A stretch of 64,000 nt of DNA, taken from Gorsachius magnificus (lineage: Eukaryota > Chordata > Aves > Pelecaniformes > Ardeidae). The notes beneath the pieces were generated by a model. It had not been told where the DNA came from, did no database searches, and was given only the letters and a program-made list of their open reading frames with translations. The stretch is taken from contig CM067084.1 in the NCBI GenBank assembly GCA_034008185.1, positions 65,548,599 to 65,612,598 of the forward strand. Reading direction: 5' to 3'. Positions 40,041-49,690 of the stretch are shown piece by piece. Position 1 is the stretch's first letter; each line of letters starts with the position of its first letter. Made by a program: the position numbers and the translations under genes.

Positions 40041-42979
40041 ACTGATGTGTGATTGATTTGCTCATTCAGTAAAAAAAAAAAAGAAAGAAACAAAAACCTG
40101 TACACTGACTCATTTGACTTACTCCCAAGGCACAAGTTTATTAAGCAGTGGCATAAGATCAAGAACTGTACAAATCAAGCACATAATGACTAATTTGCTA
40201 TGAGAATTTTTACATATCAGAAATAGTAGCTTTAAGGAATGATGATTTCTCAGAACTGATGCGTTACTCGTGAGAAATTCAGAAAACTAATTTTGTAACA
40301 GATCCTTTAGTTTGCAGCTAAAAAATGTCTGTTACATATTAAAGATAATATATAGTTCTTTTGAGGGATTTATTTACTTAGTGAAGTCAGAAAACAAACA
40401 TTTCCATAAGATAAATTTATGTTTCCATAATAGTTCTATGCTGTTTATATGAGTACTTGGAAAGTATGTTCTGTTCGCAGTTTTGTTCCTGTTCCCAGTC
40501 TGCAAAGAAGTTGCTAGACTGATCTATCTTGTCTGTGGCTGAGGCAACAGGGGATAGAACGCTAGGGAACTTTTGGCAGTCCTCTGATAGAGCTCTTTCC
40601 AGGTAGTTTTTTTGGATTTGTGGAGGAGGCAAAAGGTTAATTTTTTATACATAAAATAATACGCTGAAAGGCTAGCACTTAACCTTATCACATCTCTGCC
40701 TTTGTGCCAGTTTTGGACTCCAGTCAATCCCCACTCCATGGTATTAACTGCCCCTGCCCTCCATCAGGGAAATAATGTCATTCCATGCTTAACTGTCGTC
40801 TTCAGAGATACTGTGCACAAAAGGTACTGGGGGAGCAGCTCGTATTGATCCTCTGACCTCTCAACCCCTCCATTTCCTGCCCACTCTCTCTAGCCATCTT
40901 CTACGTGTGATTTGTAGGAAGTGTAAGACTCTTCTGTGAAGGAGTATGCAACTGTGAAAGTCATAGCTCTTCCCTCTATGAAATTATTATTTAAGCCTTT
41001 TATCTTGAGGATAGTCTACACTACTGTGTGACAACACAAATTTAAAGGCCTATAGGAAAGAATTTCAGGAAACTGAAATATAATTCCATAATTGCATTGA
41101 AAACTACTAAATATTAGTTTGTTTAAATATATGGACATCTACAGAGAGACACTTTAAAGAAAATGTGTTGCTTTAATGTTTTCATTTGTTTGCGTAGTAA
41201 GCTCTCTTCCCAAATGGTGACCAAGTAAGGGGTCGATGTGTTTTCACAACTTGGAAGATCATTTGGAGTGTGGTACTATTACAGTAGAATAGATGAAGTT
41301 ATCTGTCAGCTTTAGAAACTAACACACGCTCAGGGAAAGCAGATTATAATGTTACACAAGGGTACATAACCAGGAAAGAAATTGTATTAGAAGAATGTCC
41401 AGTGTGTCTGTGATAACCAGGATATTACTTTATACAACAGGTTGATCTCCACATAGCAAATTCAAAGTAGTTATGAGGCCTTTGGAAATTTTGGTTATTG
41501 ATTCTGAGAAGGCTTTAGGGCTCTGGAAGTTTCTTCTACCAGTGCGCATGTTTCAAATAGCAGTTATGGATACAGATCGTCTACAGTTAAAGCTCTCCAG
41601 TGAAACCCCATCAGACATACCTTGCAGGTCTAGACAGACAGGAAGATAGATATCTAGAGATTCACTCTAAAAAGACTGTACTATAGCCATCTCTTTAGCA
41701 AATTAGTACCTCACAAATTTATCTGTGATTTACAAACAAAATATTGAAGACCTAGTGCCGTGGTCATTTTTTTTCTATCTGACCTTTCAAGACATTAATT
41801 AAAGTCATGGTGGTGGGGAGGGCGGTTAGTTTTTATCCATAATTGTATTACTAGAACTAGCTTTGTTTTCACAAGGGTCATGATACATTTCAACACCTTG
41901 TGACTCCTGAGTTTGTCGGACTGAGTAATGCTCAGACTCTTCTCAGTAAAGTGGCATTTCAAAAACGGTTGAATCCTGGCAATGACACGCCTTTGAAAAA
42001 TGCTGGGTTTACTTCAGATTACAAGTGCAAAGAGGGTTTTTTTTCTTTTTAAGAGTTCAATTATTTCAGTTTAAACATAATTGCAATTTCAACTAGTACC
42101 ATCACAACTATCTTATGCTTTTATGAGTTAGTATCATCTAGATGCTTGATTTTGAATATATACCGTTTCATACTAAATATTACAGGAGAAGGAAAAAACA
42201 TGAGGAATTATTAAGCATAGTTGGCTGGTTTTAAGCTCTAAACTTTAAAATCCATGCAGGACAGTAAGAATATAAATTTATATGTATAACTTCCAGTAAG
42301 AAACCTGAAGCTGAAAGTTGTTACTGATGCTAATAACATTGGGTATAAGCTAATTAAGGAATAGGTAACTTTATATGAATACAGCACATTAAATTTTAAA
42401 TATATTTGTTTCTTGATCAATACAGTTGTAAACCCAATCAAAATGAAATTTTTCCAAAGTACAGGCTTAAATGCAAAAAATTACAGGAGGTAGGTGGTAT
42501 AGTAGGTCAAAAAGTTAGTGTCATGTTCAGAGTTTGGTGATATGTTTAAACAATTCATACTTTTCTAAAACAGAATTTTTCTGACATTTTCTGGTCATGC
42601 AATTGGTTTCAGTAAAACATTTGAATTAGATGTAAACTATCTGCTGATAGTTGCTATCCAGCATAAGGATTTTGTATTTAATTGAAGAAATATCTGTATT
42701 AATTTCTACCATGGAAAATTTTCAGCTTTTCAATATAAATGATTGATTAGGTAAGTAGTGACAGTTTTAATAATTTATAAGAAATTAATTAAATAGTTAA
42801 GGTAATATTTTATAAGTGATTTTATTTTGAGTTAATATCTTTGAGAACAACTCCTCAGAAGTCTTACTTAGATATAGGCCTGCCCTACATTTGAGATTTA
42901 AAGGATATTAACCTTTATCACAGGAGTTATTTATTCCAGTGGTGATTATCTCTGTTTCTGTTTAATGAAGGAATCCATG

Positions 42980-43013
42980 TGTGTGGGCACGCATGTGTGT
43001 GTGTATGTGTGTG
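42980..43013. repeat. GT-rich microsatellite
   Basis: A TGTG run interrupted by GGCACGCA and TA steps, a likely length-variable marker. Confidence 0.75.
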
Positions 43014-43264
43014 ATATATTGCAATGAAGAGCCTGTGATGCACCACTGCAATTTATTTAAAAACTAGAAGGGAAGCTTTTATCTGTAAAGCACAGTAACA
43101 GTAGCAAGGGGCTATTTTTTCCATTTTCTGTTAGCCTATTAAGTGTTCTTTAAAAATAAATACAAAAATTAAATGTTTTTAAAAGGATCTTTAAGAGCAT
43201 CCTGAAGAGCATTCAATACACTTTGATATATGAATACCTTAGGGTGGGATTCAGGAGAGATGGA

Positions 43265-43370
43265 TCCATTCTTGCCTCTGCCACAACCTTAGGCAAGTCA
43301 TTTACCCTCTCTATGCCTCAGTTTGTGAAATGGGAGTAACACTAAGCTCCCCAGGTTCTGGGTAGGTTTT
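43265..43370 (+). repeat. MIR (CORE-SINE) copy
   Basis: The ordered blocks 'cttgcctctgccac', 'cttaggcaagtcatttaccc', 'tctctatgcctcagttt' and 'gtgaaatgggagtaac' follow the MIR core and tail ('..tctgccac..cttgggcaagtcacttaacc..tctgtgcctcagttt..aaaatgggga'). MIRs are tRNA-derived SINEs that were active in early amniotes. This copy lies about 430 bp before the long terminal exon and is unusually legible for a bird genome. Confidence 0.8.
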
Positions 43371-43695
43371 CCTTCATTAATGACTAAGGTAGTTTGAAAT
43401 ATTGGAAAGTTAACATTATTGTAATTACATTTAGATACAAGAAGCTATGTTTCAAACTACTATTTTTGTCCCTTAATTTCTTCCTGATTTTTTTCTTATG
43501 GTAGGACTGTCACTGCTATAGATAAGATGCACATCATTGCTAGTGACAGGTGCAAGTATGACTGAATAGTAGAAATAGAACAGAACTGTTTTGCAAACTT
43601 CAAGTTTTTAGGCTTGAATTTAACCATTATAACAAACATTAGATACAGTGTTTTACTGTAATTTATATTTTGTTTTGATTTGTTTTCATTTTCAG

Positions 43696-46600
43696 TTCAA
43701 GCTCAACAGCTGATGCAAATTCAGAGGAAACAGCTAATTTGGAAAAAGGAAAATCAGCATTAAACAAAGTTTTGGAGTCTTTTTGTTCATATCACTCGCA
43801 ACAGACTTTGGCTATGTTAAGATTTTTAATACAAGATGAAAATGTCCCTATAGTTTGCAGTTGCAAGCAAACACATTTGGGCCACTCTGAAACTCCCAGT
43901 TCCCTTACTGAAGAGGATGTTCACGTTTTATTTTGCAATTGCAATGGACATATGCCGACAAAAAGGTGCTGTTTACAAAATCAAAGCCCAAACACTTGTT
44001 TACCACCTCTGTCTGTTTGTATTAAAGATTTCCATCCTTTGTCATGCCAAGCTGTATCGATTGGATGTATTAAGACAATGGTGAGCAAAGCATGTAGTTC
44101 TCATAAGTATTGTGCTGAACAATTGCAAAATTATAACAGACATTCTGTGAAAGCAGCAGCATGTGCATATTCAACTAAGGACGGTGATCTCTTGAACAGC
44201 ATTAAAAATTCAGATAGATCTCGCAGCCCATCACCGCCTCCACTGTCACCTGTACAGAGTAAAGAATTTGAATCATCAGAAGAATCGGTTATAGATTTTC
44301 CAACTTTAGACAATAACAAGCTTGAAATATCCATCAACCAGCCTCCATCCCTCTTGCCAGCTGAAGGAAGCAATGGAGAGTTTGAACATGAAGGTAAAAC
44401 ATGTAGAGGAAAAAAGACCGAATATTCAGAGGGAACATGGCTATCAACAGACCAAGAAAGCAACAATTATATAAATTCTGAGAAGGCTGAGAAAGGTGAA
44501 CATTCTACCATTTTTCAAGATTTAATGGACCGTATTAATGAAAAGTTAAAATCAATAGACACTACAGATATAGCAACAAATCTTGTAAAACTTTCTAGCA
44601 GTGACAGGGCACCAGAAAATGATGTCAAATTAGGAGACTTCATAACCTCTATTTTGCATAATGCTAAGGCAAGTGATTACAGCTTTATGGAATTACTTCA
44701 CCAACATGATAAACAAATGGAAAATAAAATTATCCAAACAAGATTTCGCAAGCGTCAGGAAACTTTATTTGCAATGTATAATTCTCCTGATTCACCATTC
44801 ATTCGACGACAGTCTTTGCAAATCAAGAGGGAGCTTGCAAGCCTTGATGAAACTCTTGTAAGAAAAAAGTCAATCTCTGAGAGAAATGCAAAGAAATCTA
44901 CAAAAAAAATTGATAGAATGTATGCAAATAAAAGACACGGTTTTACTGTGATAGAAGATGAGGCTTTGCAATATCTTGAAGGAAAACCATGCATGAATTG
45001 CCAAACCAAACCAACGTGCTTTCCAGTACACCAAACAGAGGCTTTCAAACTACCTCTTAGTGATTTTCAAACCAGCTCCAGCTTTCTGGTTCTTTCAGAA
45101 AACACTGCTGTTGCAGCCAGCCAGGCAAGACTCGCAAAAACACAAGGAGATTGTGCAACCTTAAAAGAGACTGATCAGATTCCTCTAAAGGATGAGAGTA
45201 GTGGAATCTTGGGAAGAACTAAACGTAACATTGTGCCTCCCGGATGGTATTCTGTGTATGTAACAAACAATATTGTGTTTAGGAAGTCATCCAATGCAAA
45301 AAAGTCTTTAGAAAGTTTGCAAAGAATGAAAATAAATGAAGACGCTTATGCTGAAACATGCAGTGGCATAAATATAAGCAAAATTGTGAGAGACACTAAT
45401 CTGCAAGTTGTTGTAGAGCGTTTAGAAGATACAATAAACTTAGCCAGAAAGACTGACGCCTCATTGCTGGATAGTTACAAAATAAGCCAAAAATTAAAAG
45501 ATCTTGCTTATGAACAAGTTATGAACCCAGCTGCTAGAAGAGGCTTACCTTTTACTCTGAGTGAAATGGGATGCACAGGACAAAGTTTCCTTCCGCATTC
45601 ACATGTGCCAAACAGCAGTAAAATCAAAACTGTGTGTGTGACAACAAACAAGCAAGAAATGGTTATAGATCAAGAAATTAATGACAGCCTTTTGAAATCT
45701 CTGACCTTTGATTCATCCAGTGCAACTTCCAATAATGGGGACTTGCATATAACTTCTGAAGCTGGGGAGGTCTCATCTCCCTTAAACTACTCTAGTCCTA
45801 TTAAGCTTATGTTTGTCTCAGAGGTTAACAGTAGTGAAGGAGTCAAATATACTTTGACATCTGCAGCTGCATCTTCTAAAGGAAGCACAGATATTTGTTT
45901 GTTTCAGGGGCATGCAAACACCTTGTTAGCTAGACAGGCCACAGGAGATCTTTCTGATGCAATCTGTTTCAAGGATTGTGATTACAGTGAAAATGATACC
46001 AAGAAGGAGCCAAGTTGTGTTTATGCGGAAACAATTACAAGCTCTTGTCCAGTTGGTCAAACTAATTTAAATGACTCGAAACAAAATGACGAAGTTGTGG
46101 AGAAATCAAGCAGTAGCAGTGAATTGGTCCTAAAAAGAAAACCTGGTAGACCAAAGAAAATAGGTCCTCAAGTTGTTAAGCAGGTTAAGAGACCTATTGG
46201 ACGGCCTCCAAAACCAAAAGTTGATATGACTGAAAGCACAGAACCTAGACCTGAACTTAGCAGTGATGGTAAAAGCACCAAATCTGGTACAGCAGTAATG
46301 GAAGAAGTTAACAGCAACAAAAATATTACTGTGACAGTGGTTTTTGGAAGGTCAAGAAGAACAAAGAGACATGTTTCTGAAGGTAATCTGAATGTAATCA
46401 GCATTCTGCCCACACAACACATTGATTCTAATTTTGCCAGTGACCGCAGCAAAGCGAGGCACAATGCAGAAACTGAAAATACTTTAACTGAAATAGTAAA
46501 AGCCTTACAGAATTCTTCTGCTGAAAACGAGGTCTCTGGTTATGACTATGTCAGACCCATCAAGAGTAACCTAGCATCACCACATCCTTGCAGCAATATT

Positions 46601-48607
46601 ATACGGCCAATTAAGAAACCGTTAACCACCATTCGAAAACCTGGTAGGCCAGCAAAAGTAAAAATCTCCGGCATATCAGTGACTGTTAATAGAGTTGCAC
46701 CTCAGGAAAGAAAAGTGAGTATTAGCAACTGTTTGCCTCCTTTACAACAGCAGAATGTGTTAGAAAAAAACATACCACAGGAGAGAAAAAATCAACTGTG
46801 CAATAATATGGGTCAAGTAAAGAGCATGCAGAAAGGTTCTAGAGAGGATGGATCAAACAATGTTATTACAACAGTGTCAAGAAAACGCGAAATTCCCTTG
46901 AGACATTCTGCTAGAGACAGAAAACCTTCGCTGCATTTTTTACATTCATTAGCATCTTCTAGTGCATTTACTTGTAGAAGTGCCTTACTACATAAATCTT
47001 ACAAACTCCATTTGAAAAAAGCTAAAGATCGAAAGGAAAAACATAGGCAATCAAATCAAAGCACAGCATCCAAAGATACCTCAGAACTGAGAAAATCAGG
47101 AAATGCAAAAAAGGATCTTAAGGATGGTGAATTTGGGCCCGTTAATGAAATATCATCAGATCCCATTTTTTCATCGAATCCCTCTCTCAGGTGGTGGGCT
47201 ACTTCCACTTCAAGTGACACTTTGTTGGAAGAACTAAATAATAGATTTGAACAGATAACTAATACCTGGTTGCGAGTGGGGGGAAATGAGTTTGATAAAT
47301 GTGTATGTGAAAAAAGGGATCCCGTTGAACAAGACTGTAATACTGAAATGTCAAACCCTTTAGACTCCTGCCTTGTAGAACTTGAAACATCACCTATAAA
47401 AATGCTTTTTCAGAAAAAGTGTAATATGAATGAACTCTGCACCTGGTTTATGCAAACTACAGAAACACAGTCTCTCTCTCTAGTGAGAAAGGCAAATGCT
47501 CGCAATCCTTTAGAAGTAGTTAGTACTAGAGAGATAAAGATGGAAACTAAACAGTCTGATCTTAGTACTTGCCCTTTCAGAAAGCACTTTAAAAAGTTTG
47601 CACTATCCTCTCCTTCAAAACCAGCAGGGAAATTGCAAATATTACATAACATGGTGAGGTCTCCAGTTTTAAGCATGAAAAGTAATTTCACATTAGCCAG
47701 ATTAAAAAGAAATGAATATAAGAAGTTACAGCATGATAGGTGGGGACAAACAAAAAAGCTCTATAATCAGGCTCCCGGAGGCTGGAAATCAAAAAAGAAA
47801 AATTTGCAGTTCTTTTGCCAAAGCCAGTTGTTTAAAAGTACAAGTGGGGAAACCAATGATGAAATGCCCAAGCTCCAGGAAAAAAATACAGTAGAAATCC
47901 AGCCCACTCAGACTTTGGTAGAATCTCAGAGTAGCCTCTTGCCAACTGCAAATGAAGCCAGAGATGCATTTGTTCAACAGATGATGGGATCTTCTGACTT
48001 TAACCCACATCCTGGTTTAGCAAATATACTTAAGTCACATGCAGAGACAAATGGAACAATTTGTTGCCAACAAAATGTTAGAAAAGAACAAAGCCAAGAT
48101 AAACTGTTTCAAAATACTTGGAAAGCCAAAACCTTTAAAGATTGTAGAATATTTCTGAGAAAAATCAACCATATTGAGCAGCACAATTCATTTAAATTAA
48201 ATAATGTCATTTATTCTCCTGAAGCTGTTGAAAGTAAAAGCAATCAGGCCTATATGGAAGAAAAAAGACATCCTCTTTTAAGATCCCATTCTACTAAGCA
48301 AAATGCATTAAAGAAACAAGAAAATGAAATGGAAACATCTAAAGGATCTGATTCTTCTAAAGTGACTGAAAGGCTGGATGACCAGTTTCACAGCAGAAAA
48401 TTAAGTAGTGGTGTAAACCATGATGATAATCCTGCTGGTAGTTCTGAAGTTCTTATCAGAATAAACAAAAGAAAAAGTCCACAATGGGAGACCACTGATT
48501 CAAATATAAGAAAAAGGCATAAGAGACAATCATGCAGTAGTGGACAAATGACAACTTATTACCCAAAGTACCAAGTAGGTAAGTTCCTGTTCCCCCCTTC
48601 ATCTTAA
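43696..48607 (+). CDS. LCORL: LCORL long-isoform (PALI2-type) terminal exon
   Basis: A single giant exon of 1636 codons after TTTTCAG, first base completing the glycine codon from exon 6, then SSSTADANSEETANLEKGKS. The residue positions that follow count from the start of this exon. A Cys/His-rich block lies at about 52-144, an SPSPPPLSP proline-serine stretch at about 177, and a basic region around 340-420 (RFRKRQETLF.., RKKSISERNAKKSTKK). Two AT-hook-like motifs (KRKPGRPKK, KRPIGRPPKPK) lie at about 812-841 and a third (RKPGRPAKVK) at about 979-988. The conserved DUF4553-type region runs about 1164-1380 (LRWWATSTSSDTLLEELNNR, SPIKMLFQKKCNMNELCTWF, FRKHFKKFALSSPSKPAGKL). The last residues are YYPKYQVGKFLFPPSS. 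Long LCORL (PALI2), like LCOR-long (PALI1), is described as a vertebrate-specific PRC2 accessory protein. The expected total, about 1.9 thousand residues, is close to the mammalian long form. The frame is intact. TTG 43739 is an internal leucine, not a start. Confidence 0.95.
46132..46219 (+). other. LCORL: Tandem AT-hook-like motifs within the long exon
   Basis: KRKPGRPKK and KRPIGRPPKPK are separated by about nine residues. Each has the GRP core flanked by basic residues that defines AT-hooks, which bind the minor groove of AT-rich DNA. A third copy (RKPGRPAKVK) is encoded at about 46633-46662. This suggests direct chromatin binding by the long isoform, where the psq HTH is absent. Confidence 0.8.
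48571..48586 (+). promoter_or_regulatory. LCORL: Near-consensus splice donor inside the last codons of the long exon
   Basis: CAAGTAG/GTAAGT lies with the GT at 48579-48580, matching the vertebrate donor consensus GTAAGT in all six intronic positions. If used, it would remove GKFLFPPSS and the stop and leave one base to join a downstream exon. If ignored, translation ends at 48605-48607. The sequence alone cannot say which occurs. Confidence 0.5.
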
Positions 48608-49690
48608 AATTGCAATCTTAAAGAATTGGAGAAGTCAAACATCTAAGCACTTGGGATTTTTTTTTTTTTTATTGCATGATATTAATTTTAATTTCAGAGA
48701 AGTCATGAAATTAAACATTATATAGTATCAGAATAACACAGAGAGTGCAATTATAAAATGTATATAATATTTTACATGGATCTTTCAGCTACAATAGGTG
48801 TGTTACATTCAATTATGGCTGTAACACACCAAGATAAAAAAAGAAGAGGACCTAAGTAATGTAGTTCAAGCAGACAACAAATCAAGTGCTGATATGTCTG
48901 AAGTCAGTCACAACTGGTTACTGATTTGAAAAGGAACAGAATTTAATTCCACTGTGTAGTTTCTCATATTGTGAAGAAGGGTAAATTATAAAATGAAGCA
49001 GAAATTCAGTGTATTAACATATAGTTGTTTAAAAAAATTGTCATTGAGTGGTTTCTAATATAAATCTGTAATGGTTTTACAATTATACAGTAAAAAATAG
49101 TACTGTGTACTTCTGAGAAGTATTCATGGAGAGATCCGTTTTAGTATCCATTCAATGCCAAATGAAATCTGCTGACTCTAAAGGGTTTGTGCATTGAATC
49201 CTTACGGAACAAATCAAAATGCAAAATTATTCTAGACAAGTATACTATACAGTTACTGTGCTAAATGCATTGGAATCTTTTTAGGCTAGTGTGAAATCAA
49301 ATCAATTTTACAGCTAGATATTTATAATACTTTGTAATACAACTGTGATCTCAGAAAGGCCATTATATTACTTACAAAAAGGGTATACTTTTGAAATGTT
49401 TCTTCTGTTGGGTGAAGAGATTTCCTTAAGCAGAAGTCTCAACTCACTTCAATAAAATAAGGTGTGAAATACTCGCCAAGTAAGAAGTTCTGCAGTAGGA
49501 ATTAATTTACTGCAGAAGTATTCATTTGTAGAAACAATACTGTATTAGCTAATCTGATTATATTGCCCGAAGAATAAAAGAACCTATTCAAAATATCAGA
49601 GCAAAATCTTATGTCCCCCTTTGTGTTCTATATTGTAGAAAACTATCCCTGATAATAAACTGAAAAGTTAATTTAAGTTGTAATATAAAC
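48608..49690 (+). other. LCORL: Probable 3' UTR of the long isoform
   Basis: AT-rich sequence following the long-exon stop. AATAAA signals are present at 49451-49456, 49573-49578 and 49654-49659, giving several candidate ends. A T-run lies just after the stop (about 48658-48671). If the donor at 48579 is spliced, this would instead be intron. The true 3' end is unknown. Confidence 0.45.

Larger units (their letters stand above)
40041..43695 (+). other. LCORL: Intron between the alternative last exons
   Basis: This is intronic for the long isoform and downstream of the short isoform. It has an A-rich run at 40070, a GT microsatellite at about 42.98-43.01 kb, and a MIR copy at 43.27 kb. It ends in a strong T-rich acceptor (TTTTCATTTTCAG at 43683-43695). 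No coding exon recognised. Confidence 0.75.

Noticed and set aside
43739..48607. A single-exon gene starting at TTG 43739
   Set aside because: The frame is open back to the acceptor at 43695 and joins exon 6 in phase. TTG is an internal leucine codon.
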